NCBI GenBank assembly: GCA_013139435.1
Contig: WTAW01000175.1
Span: forward strand, 1-8,888
Length of the DNA: 8,888 nt
Origin: Candidatus Aminicenantota bacterium
GTDB taxonomy: Bacteria > Acidobacteriota > Aminicenantia > Aminicenantales > Aminicenantaceae
Direction of reading: 5' to 3'
Below the pieces are notes generated by a model. That model did not search any database. It had not been told where the DNA came from and was given only the letters and a program-made list of their open reading frames with translations. Each line of letters opens with the position of its first letter. Position 1 is the stretch's first letter. Shown here in pieces: positions 1 to 5,345 of this stretch. A program made the translations under genes and the position numbers.

Positions 1-448
1 CTAGGTTGATCGTTTTCTCCATGGCCTCTACAAATTCCCTTCGCGTGTCTGGATACCTGGGTGAATCCAGAACATGAAACCCGCACACGATCTCTGTCTG
101 ACCATGAACTTCGGCCCATGCTGTGGCAAGTGCAAGAAAGATCCCGTTTCTGAAGGGAACATAGGTCGAAGGAGGACCATCTCCATCTGCAACTGATCGA
201 TCGGCAGGTGGTAAGGGTGTGATTGGATCTGTAAGAGAGGAACCGCCGATCTGCTGCAGATCTATCTGCAGGATTTTTAGAGGGACATTCAGATCACTAG
301 CGATCCTCTGTGAGGATTGGACCTCGATCTTGTGACGTTGTCCGTAGTCAAAAGTGAGCGCATGGACACGATCGTATCTATCGATGGCCCAATACAGAGC
401 CGTTGTGGAGTCTATTCCACCCGAAAACAGTACCAATGCTTGTTTCAT
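1..448 (-). CDS. queC: QueC, 7-cyano-7-deazaguanine (preQ0) synthase, partial (C-terminus off window)
   Basis: QueC is an ATP-dependent cytosolic enzyme that converts 7-carboxy-7-deazaguanine and ammonia to preQ0 in queuosine biosynthesis. My translation of the minus strand gives 149 codons with no stop. It begins MKQALVLFSGGIDSTTAL, whose SGGIDS is the PP-loop ATP pyrophosphatase signature at residues 9-14. It continues with TFDYGQRHKIE, typical of QueC, then YVPFRNGIFLALATAWAE, which matches the family's FVPxRNxxFLxLA motif, and DSPRYPDTRREF, which matches the SGYPDCRxEF block. The family is about 220-230 aa, so roughly 75-80 residues are missing, including the C-terminal zinc-binding cysteines. 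The ATG at 448 is chosen because the ATG at 453 reads straight into a stop. The upstream ribosome site is weak (GGA). The gene is divergent from the hypothetical gene at 798. No other queuosine gene lies in the window. Confidence 0.95.
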   Translation of the reverse strand, partial: MKQALVLFSGGIDSTTALYWAIDRYDRVHALTFDYGQRHKIEVQSSQRIASDLNVPLKILQIDLQQIGGSSLTDPITPLPPADRSVADGDGPPSTYVPFRNGIFLALATAWAEVHGQTEIVCGFHVLDSPRYPDTRREFVEAMEKTINL

Positions 449-467
449 TTCATCGAATTCCAACGTG

Positions 468-496
468 ATGATAAAAGATAACCTGTCATTTTTCAA
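468..496 (-). promoter_or_regulatory. Sigma70-like promoter for queC
   Basis: On the minus strand, TTGAAA (496-491) and TATCAT (473-468) are separated by exactly 17 nt. Each hexamer matches the sigma70 consensus at 5 of 6 positions. Transcription would begin near 461, about 13 nt before the queC ATG. That leaves no room for a leader riboswitch if this is the only promoter. The identification is by sequence match only. Confidence 0.5.
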
Positions 497-517
497 GGCA
501 CTTCGGTTGGCTGTAAG

Positions 518-740
518 CATCTCCAAACCGTGATAACAGGAATCACATTGTCTTATTGAGTGTTCCAATTGTGTGGTGGAGAAAACCGTGAGAAGGGCTG
601 GACGGGCATGGTACATCTCCCATGGGGAGATGTGAGGGAAGCCCGGAACCGAGCGAAGTTTCCTCGCTGGGGAAACTGAGAGTGTTTTCGCAATCACCAA
701 TTGGGACACCCGAATATCATTCATCACGGTTTTGGAGATG
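518..740. repeat. Foldback element with imperfect terminal inverted repeats (MITE-like or structured RNA)
   Basis: CATCTCCAAACCGTGAT (518-534) reappears in inverse complement at 723-740 with one extra base. Further inward, CCAATTG (565-571) pairs with CAATTGG near 698-704, and GAAAAC (581-586) pairs with GTTTTC (684-689). The two halves therefore remain alignable for about 70 bp, with gaps. The centre holds its own hairpins. No long reading frame with a recognisable product lies inside. I see no clear target-site duplication. It could be a miniature inverted-repeat element, the source of a large structured RNA, or an inverted duplication of an intergenic regulatory region. Confidence 0.6.
595..677. 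other. Central hairpin cluster of the foldback element
   Basis: ACATCTCC (613-620) and GGAGATGT (626-633) form a perfect 8-bp stem with a 5-nt loop. It is enclosed by GGGCT (595-599) with AGCCC (640-644), or alternatively by CGGGC (603-607) with GCCCG (641-645). Next to it, AGCGA (652-656) can pair with TCGCT (664-668), or AGTTTCC (657-663) with GGAAACT (671-677). The last two stems interleave, so they are alternatives or a very tight pseudoknot. It matches no tRNA, SRP RNA, tmRNA or common riboswitch signature known to me. Either strand could be the transcribed one. Confidence 0.45.
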
Positions 741-748
741 TTTCCCGA

Positions 749-777
749 TTGACTGGAAGTTATGATTTTGTGATACT
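749..777 (+). promoter_or_regulatory. Sigma70-like promoter for the hypothetical gene
   Basis: TTGACT (749-754, 5 of 6 consensus) is followed after 17 nt by GATACT (772-777, 4 of 6). A start near 784 would lie downstream of the possible GTG codon at 780. It therefore favours translation from the ATG at 798. It lies just outside the right arm of the foldback element. Confidence 0.35.
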
Positions 778-797
778 ATGTGACCCGGAACGATCAG

Positions 798-1637
798 ATG
801 GATCAAGACATCAAAGACAGTATCGCAGCCGATACACCTGAAAAGGCCTTTGCGCTTCTTTCTTCTGTTACACAAGACCCGGTTTTCACTGTCCGTGATG
901 ACCTCTATGAGTTCTCCTTGCTTTTGGATGCTGTCAAACTTCGCCGAAAACAGAAGACGAATTCGCGCTTTCGCCTTGTGGATTCGGGCGCATTGAGCCT
1001 TACGCAGGTCGAATGGTTGGCCGCAGAGGGCGCGGATGTTTATACGAGCGATGAGGCAGGAAAGAATGTGCAGGAGCTGGAGAGCATCCAAAATGCCTGC
1101 ATGAAAGGAAACACTCTTCTTGCGTATCTGCACAGCGCTGCCTTGGAAAATGATGAGGCGCCATCTCTCGGGCTGGCGGGATTGAAGAGCTTGGGAGCGA
1201 GCGGTGTCTATATCTACCTCAGCAACAAAGACAGTGAGCGGAATTTGTCCGATGTGATCTTTCTGGCGGATCTCTGTCAGCGCGCACAGAGCCATCTTGT
1301 CTACTTCCATCATAAGGAGCTTGACGCAGCTCTCTTCGAATTAGGACAGGCGGGAGCGTGGTTACACATATCGGACAAAAACATAAAGAGCCCGGATGAG
1401 ATGCCCCTTCTCACTGATATCATTCGTTCTGCACGTGCCTCTGGGACAAATGTTATCATCCATGTCGAGAAGGGAACCGAATTTTTGCTCTTGGAAGACC
1501 TCCAGAAAGCAGGAGCGGTGTTGATCTTTAAATCTGCTCTGATCGATTTCAGGTCGCCCCTTAGACCCCTCGAAGAAAAGACTAAAAAGCAAAAACTTGA
1601 CGCTGACGCCTATTACCTCTATCCGATATTTCTCTAA
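798..1637 (+). CDS. Hypothetical protein, predicted alternating beta/alpha (barrel-like) fold
   Basis: I do not recognise this 279-aa protein and assign no function. It shows no signal peptide and no convincing membrane segment, so it is probably cytosolic. After about 45 residues a regular alternation begins of short hydrophobic strands and amphipathic helices. Strand-like pieces include FRLVDSG, DVYTSDE, TLLAYLHS, GVYIYLSN, HLVYFHH, AWLHISD, NVIIHVEKG and VLIFKS. Several helices end in a Gly-Ala turn (AAEGA, GQAGA, LQKAGA). About eight such units are what a TIM-type barrel would give; this fold is inference. A Lys/Glu-rich segment precedes an aromatic C-terminus (AYYLYPIFL). The start at 798 follows a weak GGA (787-789) and fits the promoter at 749-777. 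A GTG at 780 in the same frame would add six residues but has no ribosome site. The gene is divergent from queC and co-directional with the ATPase operon about 490 bp downstream. Confidence 0.75.
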   Translation: MDQDIKDSIAADTPEKAFALLSSVTQDPVFTVRDDLYEFSLLLDAVKLRRKQKTNSRFRLVDSGALSLTQVEWLAAEGADVYTSDEAGKNVQELESIQNACMKGNTLLAYLHSAALENDEAPSLGLAGLKSLGASGVYIYLSNKDSERNLSDVIFLADLCQRAQSHLVYFHHKELDAALFELGQAGAWLHISDKNIKSPDEMPLLTDIIRSARASGTNVIIHVEKGTEFLLLEDLQKAGAVLIFKSALIDFRSPLRPLEEKTKKQKLDADAYYLYPIFL

Positions 1638-1704
1638 AAATTAGTCTGAATGTTTGGATTGATCTGGAATGATCTTTCCCCCTCTCTTTTTTGTTTTAAC
1701 CTGA

Positions 1705-1781
1705 AGGTAAAAAATGCCGATAATAAGAATGAGAAGGATTTTTAATGAAAGGTATCGGCAGTTTTTATGAATAGTTCAGGT
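1705..1781 (+). repeat. 77-bp perfect direct repeat, copy 1
   Basis: It is identical base for base to 1902-1978, with an offset of 197 bp. It is AT-rich (24 of 77 bases are G or C). It holds an inverted repeat TGCCGATA/TATCGGCA (1715-1722 with 1753-1760) with a 30-nt loop, flanked by an A-run and a T-run. In this copy ACCTGAA (1699-1705) and TTCAGGT (1775-1781) form an outer stem as well. Confidence 0.9.
1715..1766. terminator. Possible terminator-like hairpin with T-tract (repeated at 1912-1963)
   Basis: An 8-bp stem, TGCCGATA with TATCGGCA, is followed by G and five T residues on the plus strand and preceded by six A residues. It could stop transcripts on either strand. The first copy lies 78 bp after the stop of the hypothetical gene, where no other terminator is visible. 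The 30-nt loop is long for an intrinsic terminator, so the role is uncertain. Confidence 0.3.
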
Positions 1782-1901
1782 GGAAGTTGGATTATTCACG
1801 AGTTGAGGGTGCAGCAGGTGCGAGGCGTCGGTTCATGAAGACGTGGTCGTCCACTTCGAATGGACCGCAACGAAGCAGATGCGGTGAGATCAGCTCGCCG
1901 G
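1782..1901. other. 120-bp GC-rich segment between the direct repeats
   Basis: 69 of 120 bases are G or C, against 24 of 77 in the flanking repeats, so the base composition changes sharply at both junctions. It includes a short stem GTCCA/TGGAC (1849-1853 with 1861-1865) around CTTCGAA. On the plus strand the frame from 1775 stays open through the whole segment to a stop at 1940-1942, with an internal ATG at 1835. On the minus strand another frame is open from about 1938 to a TAA at 1794-1792. Neither product resembles a protein I know. It may be a remnant of a gene or the spacer of a dispersed repeat. Confidence 0.5.
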
Positions 1902-1978
1902 AGGTAAAAAATGCCGATAATAAGAATGAGAAGGATTTTTAATGAAAGGTATCGGCAGTTTTTATGAATAGTTCAGGT
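1902..1978 (+). repeat. 77-bp perfect direct repeat, copy 2
   Basis: It is identical to 1705-1781. The lack of any mismatch implies recent duplication or active maintenance. The left flank differs from copy 1 (CGCCGG instead of TAACCTGA), so this copy lacks the outer left arm of the hairpin. It keeps the inner stem (1912-1919 with 1950-1957). It ends about 30 bp before the TATAAT box of the ATPase operon. Confidence 0.9.
1911..1967 (+). other. Possible 18-aa micro-ORF in repeat copy 2 (twin at 1714-1770)
   Basis: The ATG at 1911 is preceded by GGAGGT (1900-1905) at 5-nt spacing, a near-ideal ribosome site. It reads MPIIRMRRIFNERYRQFL and then TGA, a basic peptide with six arginines. Copy 1 encodes the same peptide at 1714-1770 with a poorer site (GAAGGT). 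A second tiny frame in each repeat (MKGIGSFYE) also follows a GAGAAGGA site. These may be chance readings within a structured repeat; nothing shows that they are translated. Confidence 0.2.
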
Positions 1979-1985
1979 TAAGTGC

Positions 1986-2014
1986 TTCCAAAAGCAATAG
2001 GCATTGGATATAAT
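1986..2014 (+). promoter_or_regulatory. Candidate promoter of the V/A-ATPase operon
   Basis: A perfect TATAAT stands at 2009-2014. The best-spaced upstream hexamer is TTCCAA (1986-1991, 17-nt spacer), only 3 of 6 matches, so a -35 element is weak or absent. Transcription from near 2021 would give a leader of about 100 nt to the first gene. In that leader I see only a small hairpin (CTTG/CAAG, about 2071-2084) and a second weaker -10-like TATAGT at 2045-2050. The promoter lies 8 bp after the second 77-bp repeat. Confidence 0.45.
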
Positions 2015-2123
2015 AGCGTTTCTTTATTGTTACGATAGGTCTTTTATAGTTTCTAGGGCACGACAAATTGCTTGGGTGAGCAAGATAAGTTTGGATGTAC
2101 ATAAGCCTCGTGGAGGGCAACAC

Positions 2124-2483
2124 ATGACTGACGGACAGAAAAAAAACTTGGCTCTCGATGCGCTCCAGAAGATCAAGGAAGCCGAGACTAAAGCCAGAAA
2201 AATCGTTCAGGACGCGCGCGAAAAAACGTCTGTCAAGATCATCCAAGACGCCTACAAGGACGCCGATCAGATCAAAGAACGTGTGCTGAGTGAAGCCCGG
2301 AAACAGGCCCAAGACAAAAAGAGATCGATCATTCAGGAAGCCGAAAACGAGGTCAAGAGGATTATAGATGAAAGCAAGGCAGAGATCGATCGTTTACGAG
2401 AGAGATCGGCGGACACTAGAACTGAAGCGATCACAAAGGTTGCCGCCAATATCCATAAAGCCATCGAAGAAGGACATCTGTAG
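2124..2483 (+). CDS. ntpF: V/A-type ATPase peripheral stalk subunit H (G; NtpF/AhaH type)
   Basis: This 119-aa protein is almost entirely one charged helix with an Ala/Lys/Glu/Arg/Asp pattern. Examples are ALQKIKEAETKARKIVQDA near the start and repeated EA/DA steps up to about residue 100, followed by a short tail. That is the expected make-up of the long coiled-coil peripheral stalk subunit, which pairs with subunit E and links the catalytic head to subunit a. The family is about 105-110 aa. The start at 2124 is chosen because GGAGGG (2112-2117) stands 6 nt upstream. The frame is open back to a TTG at 2004, but that extension overlaps the promoter region and does not look like the family. 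It is the first gene of the operon, and its stop is 3 nt before the next ATG. Assignment rests on composition plus position, since coiled coils are weak in sequence identity. Confidence 0.85.
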   Translation: MTDGQKKNLALDALQKIKEAETKARKIVQDAREKTSVKIIQDAYKDADQIKERVLSEARKQAQDKKRSIIQEAENEVKRIIDESKAEIDRLRERSADTRTEAITKVAANIHKAIEEGHL

Positions 2484-2486
2484 CTC

Positions 2487-4397
2487 ATGGGTGTTTCTAA
2501 GGTCCAGAAAGTAGAGATCGTCGCCCACTCGGGGGTGAAGAAGGCCCTTCTCTCTTCACTCCAGGAAGAAGGTGTGGTCCACCTCGAACAAACCCAGACA
2601 GAGGAGCTGGGACTGACGGGTTCATCCGCAGATGTTACGGACGTCGATCATCGCCTGCATCATCTGAAACACGCGTTGGACTATCTTGCCAACTATAAGG
2701 ATGAAAAACTCTTGAAAAAACTGTTTGGCCAAAAGCCTCAGGTTTCACGGTCAGAGAGGACTGGCGTCCTAAAGTTGGATTATATGTCCCTCTTGGACAG
2801 GATCAAGCAGAATGAATCGCAAAAGAATAACCTGATCTCCCACCTGAAGTATTTGGAAAGGGAAGAGGAGGTGTTGTCGCCGCTCAGTGACTTGGAAATT
2901 CCCATAAGATCCATCCGTTCTACGGATTCGACCCGTGTTCTCCTCGGCTTCTTAACCTTAGCCCAATTGGCAGACATCGAGAGTCTGGCAGATCAGGGCG
3001 CTCTTTGGTACAGCATCATCCAAAAGGGGAAGCGCTATGTGTATCTCTTACTTGTCTACCTGAAGAGTGAAAGCGCTTTTTTTGAAGAGTCACTCCGGGA
3101 ACTTGATTTCCATCCTGTTTATTTTACGGATCCAGTGCTGGAAAGAGCAGAAGAGAGTGACCGAGTGGAAGACGTATTGGTCAAAATAGCAAGGGAAGGG
3201 GAAAGAACACAGAAAGAGATCGATGACCTGGATAATGAAGCTAAGCGTCTGTGTGCTCATAGTGAAGAGTTGATGCAAGTCCATGATGTTTTAATGAATG
3301 AAAGAGAAAAGGAATTGTCCTCCCGCATGATGGGAGAGACAGAGCGAGTGTCTTATCTCGAAGGCTGGGTGCTTACCAAGGACAAGGAGAGGCTTCTCGC
3401 TAAACTGGAGCCATATGCAGACAATATCGAGTGCTATTTCCGAGACGCACTTCCTGAGGAAGACCCGCCCGTTGATCTTCAAAATCCAAAAGCAGACCAA
3501 CCATTCGAACTCATAACAAAACTCTACTCGCTTCCCAAGTCCGGAACGTTAGATCCAACGCCCTATCTCACCCCCTTCTTTTTCATTTTTGTGGGGTTGA
3601 CCGTCAGTGAGGCAGGCTACGGATTCCTGGTGACACTGCTCAGCCTTCTTCTCCTAAAATTTGCGAAGCCCAAGGGAAATATCCGCAAGTTCATCATCCT
3701 TATGGCGATATTGGGTGTGTCGAACATCTTCATCGGGACTATGGTCGGAGGTTGGTTCGGTTTCCCCATCCGTCGTTTGATGGTGCTCGATCCATTACAG
3801 AACCCGGTGCCTTTTCTGCTTTTATCTCTGGCTTTGGGTTTTATCCAGGTCTGGTTTGGAACCCTGTTGAACATGATCTCCAAGATAAGGAGCAAAGAAT
3901 ATCTCCAGGCTATTTTTGTTCAGGGAGGCTGGCTTTTGCTTCTGCCATCTTTGGTGGCCTACGGAGTCACAAAAAACTCTGTGGCCGGGATCCTGACTCT
4001 TGTCGGAGCAGGGGGGATTGTTCTCTTCGGTGCTCCGAGCAGGAATCCCATCGCCCGTTTTTTTGGCGGGCTCTACAGCCTATACGATATTTCACGCTAT
4101 TTGGCTGATATTCTCTCTTATTCTCGGCTTCTGGCGCTGGGGTTGGCAACGAGTGTCATTGCAATGGTTGTGAATACCCTTTGTAAGACAGCACTGGACA
4201 TCCCAAAAGTCGGCTGGTTAGTGGCGGCTTTGATCTTTGTCGGAGGCCATCTGTATAACCTCGCGATAAGTTTTCTGGGGGGATTCGTCCACTCCATGCG
4301 CCTACAGTTTGTTGAATTTTTCAGCAAGTTCTTTATTTCTGGGGGTAGGCCTTTCAAGCCCCTTGAACTGGAGAGTAAATATGTCGATTTTATATAG
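2487..4397 (+). CDS. ntpI: V/A-type ATPase subunit I (subunit a), membrane ion-channel subunit
   Basis: This is the stator subunit a of 636 aa. It passes ions to and from the c ring and anchors the peripheral stalks. Residues 1 to about 340 are cytosolic, with long charged helices (about 100-130 and 220-280) typical of the N-terminal arm. From about 360 to 615 there are seven or eight hydrophobic segments. The essential helix motif SYSRLLALGLA carries Arg547, and VHSMRLQFVEFF carries Arg605. These correspond to the two conserved arginines near the c-ring carboxylate in the family (R573 and R629 in E. hirae, with similar spacing). The first membrane helix reads SEAGYGF where GDAGYG is common, a conservative change. 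The gene starts 3 nt after the H stop, with an AAGGA 12 nt upstream, suggesting translational coupling. Length is normal for the family. Confidence 0.96.
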   Translation: MGVSKVQKVEIVAHSGVKKALLSSLQEEGVVHLEQTQTEELGLTGSSADVTDVDHRLHHLKHALDYLANYKDEKLLKKLFGQKPQVSRSERTGVLKLDYMSLLDRIKQNESQKNNLISHLKYLEREEEVLSPLSDLEIPIRSIRSTDSTRVLLGFLTLAQLADIESLADQGALWYSIIQKGKRYVYLLLVYLKSESAFFEESLRELDFHPVYFTDPVLERAEESDRVEDVLVKIAREGERTQKEIDDLDNEAKRLCAHSEELMQVHDVLMNEREKELSSRMMGETERVSYLEGWVLTKDKERLLAKLEPYADNIECYFRDALPEEDPPVDLQNPKADQPFELITKLYSLPKSGTLDPTPYLTPFFFIFVGLTVSEAGYGFLVTLLSLLLLKFAKPKGNIRKFIILMAILGVSNIFIGTMVGGWFGFPIRRLMVLDPLQNPVPFLLLSLALGFIQVWFGTLLNMISKIRSKEYLQAIFVQGGWLLLLPSLVAYGVTKNSVAGILTLVGAGGIVLFGAPSRNPIARFFGGLYSLYDISRYLADILSYSRLLALGLATSVIAMVVNTLCKTALDIPKVGWLVAALIFVGGHLYNLAISFLGGFVHSMRLQFVEFFSKFFISGGRPFKPLELESKYVDFI

Positions 4398-4415
4398 AAT
4401 ACGGAATACCGATAA

Positions 4416-4423
4416 AAGGAGGT
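4416..4423 (+). promoter_or_regulatory. Strong Shine-Dalgarno site of the c subunit gene
   Basis: AAGGAGGT is a full match to the anti-SD core, 7 nt before the ATG. It is the strongest ribosome site in the operon and sits in its longest internal gap (33 nt). That fits the need for many c subunits per complex. Confidence 0.8.
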
Positions 4424-4430
4424 CAATAAA

Positions 4431-4904
4431 ATGCTTAGTGGTCTGACATTAGCGATATTTGGAGCTGCTCTTGCTGTCGTCCTCGGTGGGATCGGTTCGG
4501 CCATCGGTGTTGGCCTTGCCGGTCAAGCGTCCAGCGGTGTGATGAGTGAAGACCCGGATAAATTCGGGAGTCTTCTTCTGCTCGTCGCATTGCCCGGTAC
4601 TCAGGGCATATACGGCTTTTTGAGTGCTTTCCTCGTGATACTCAAGCTGGGATTGGTTGGGGGGACGGTGGCAACGGTGAGTGTCAATCAGGGATGGCAG
4701 ATGCTCATTTCGTGTCTGCCGGTTGCACTCACCGGACTTGTCTCCGGAATCCACCAGGGGAAGGTTTGTGCATCAGGCGTCTATATGATTGCCAAACAGC
4801 CCAAGGATCTCATGAAGCCTGTGATCATGGCAGCCCTTGTGGAGACATATGCTGTGCTGGGATTGCTTATCACGATCCTCATCCAGAATGGCATCACGAT
4901 CTGA
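4431..4904 (+). CDS. ntpK: V/A-type ATPase subunit K (c subunit, proteolipid), four-helix Na+-type
   Basis: This 157-aa membrane rotor subunit consists of two fused helical hairpins, with four hydrophobic segments at about 5-33, 47-73, 88-120 and 127-153. Hairpin 1 has LPGTQG (54-59) and no carboxylate. Hairpin 2 has the ion-binding Glu138 in LVETYA, and Gln109 in GIHQGKV. The five ligands of the Na+ site in E. hirae NtpK (L61, T64, Q65, Q110, E139) are all present here as L54, T57, Q58, Q109 and E138. Na+ coupling is therefore predicted. One carboxylate per four helices gives a low ion-to-ATP ratio, which in known cases suits ATP-driven pumping better than synthesis. Length equals that of the E. 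hirae protein (156 aa). It has the best ribosome site in the operon. Confidence 0.97.
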   Translation: MLSGLTLAIFGAALAVVLGGIGSAIGVGLAGQASSGVMSEDPDKFGSLLLLVALPGTQGIYGFLSAFLVILKLGLVGGTVATVSVNQGWQMLISCLPVALTGLVSGIHQGKVCASGVYMIAKQPKDLMKPVIMAALVETYAVLGLLITILIQNGITI

Positions 4905-4928
4905 ACCTTCGAAATCAAACGGATAGCC

Positions 4929-5345
4929 ATGAGTTTGGAAAAGATCCTGAACACGATTATTGAAGATGCCCAGGCCGAGGCCGTGGGGATTGTCAAAGAG
5001 AGCCAATCCAAGGCCGAAGAAATTAAGGAGACGGTGCGTAAGGAAGCTTTGGAATTGGCGGAAGCGCTCCATGCTGAAGAGGAAAGGCAGGGCCGTCTCG
5101 AAGCCAGTCGATTGATCACTCAAGCCCGCTTGGAGGGAAGGATCGATATTCTCTCCACCAAAAAGGAGATCATAGAGGATGTATTGGCAAAGGCTCTGGA
5201 CAAAGAACGCAGCAGCATAGAAAAACTGAAAAGACAGATCATCATGAAGGAGGGAGAAAGAGAAGAAGCGTTCGACGAGAGCAGGCTCCTGGATGAGATC
5301 CGTCCTCAACTGGAAAAATTCATCAACGATGCCCTGAAATTATGA
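4929..5345 (+). CDS. ntpE: V/A-type ATPase peripheral stalk subunit E, short form
   Basis: Subunit E forms the peripheral stalk together with H and holds the A3B3 head against rotation. The N-terminal half (about 1-95) is a charged helix of the expected type (KILNTIIEDAQAEAVGIV, RLITQARLEGRIDILSTKKE). The end, FDESRLLDEIRPQLEKFIND, resembles the closing helix of the family. At 138 aa it is well short of the usual 185-205. The beta-rich part of the C-terminal globular domain seems to be missing between about residues 110 and 118. I see no frameshift; the frame is clean and the stop overlaps the next start (ATGA). The ribosome site is weak (GGAT, 4921-4924). Assignment rests on the N-terminal helix, the terminal motif and the fixed operon position. 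Confidence 0.85.
   Translation: MSLEKILNTIIEDAQAEAVGIVKESQSKAEEIKETVRKEALELAEALHAEEERQGRLEASRLITQARLEGRIDILSTKKEIIEDVLAKALDKERSSIEKLKRQIIMKEGEREEAFDESRLLDEIRPQLEKFINDALKL

Larger units (their letters stand above)
1696..1981. other. Composite repeat element bounded by a 10-bp inverted repeat
   Basis: TTAACCTGAA (1696-1705) and TTCAGGTTAA (1972-1981) are exact inverse complements. They bound a unit made of a 77-bp repeat, a 120-bp middle and a second copy of the 77-bp repeat. Joining the outer flanks to one repeat copy gives an 89-bp palindrome-ended sequence. The simplest history is that a 197-bp unit was duplicated or inserted within such an ancestral sequence. Of the 486 bp between the hypothetical gene and the ATPase operon, this element occupies 286. 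The 58 bp before it (1638-1695) hold nothing I can name except a T-rich run (1685-1697) without a stem. Confidence 0.6.

Noticed and set aside
595..690. SRP RNA, tmRNA or TPP riboswitch in the structured core
   Set aside because: The core has hairpins and a CTGAGAG string, but the conserved SRP GGAAGCAGCC-type loop, the tmRNA ends and the rest of the TPP motif are absent on both strands.
449..780. preQ1 riboswitch upstream of queC
   Set aside because: I find no preQ1 aptamer signature on the minus strand, and the likely promoter leaves a leader of only about 13 nt.
717..1592. Long minus-strand open frames opposite the hypothetical gene (198 and 76 codons)
   Set aside because: They lie antisense to a better-supported frame, have no ribosome site and do not resemble a known protein.
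1638..1700. Intrinsic terminator directly after the hypothetical gene using the T-rich run near 1685-1697
   Set aside because: No convincing GC-rich stem precedes the T-run. The repeat hairpin downstream is the better candidate.
1705..1978. CRISPR array or diversity-generating template/variable repeat pair
   Set aside because: There are only two repeats of 77 bp with a 120-bp gap, no cas genes, no reverse transcriptase, and no A-specific mismatches, since the copies are identical.
2004..2123. N-terminal extension of the H subunit from a TTG at 2004
   Set aside because: The added 40 residues do not look like the family and the TTG sits within the promoter region. The ATG at 2124 has a good GGAGGG site at correct spacing.
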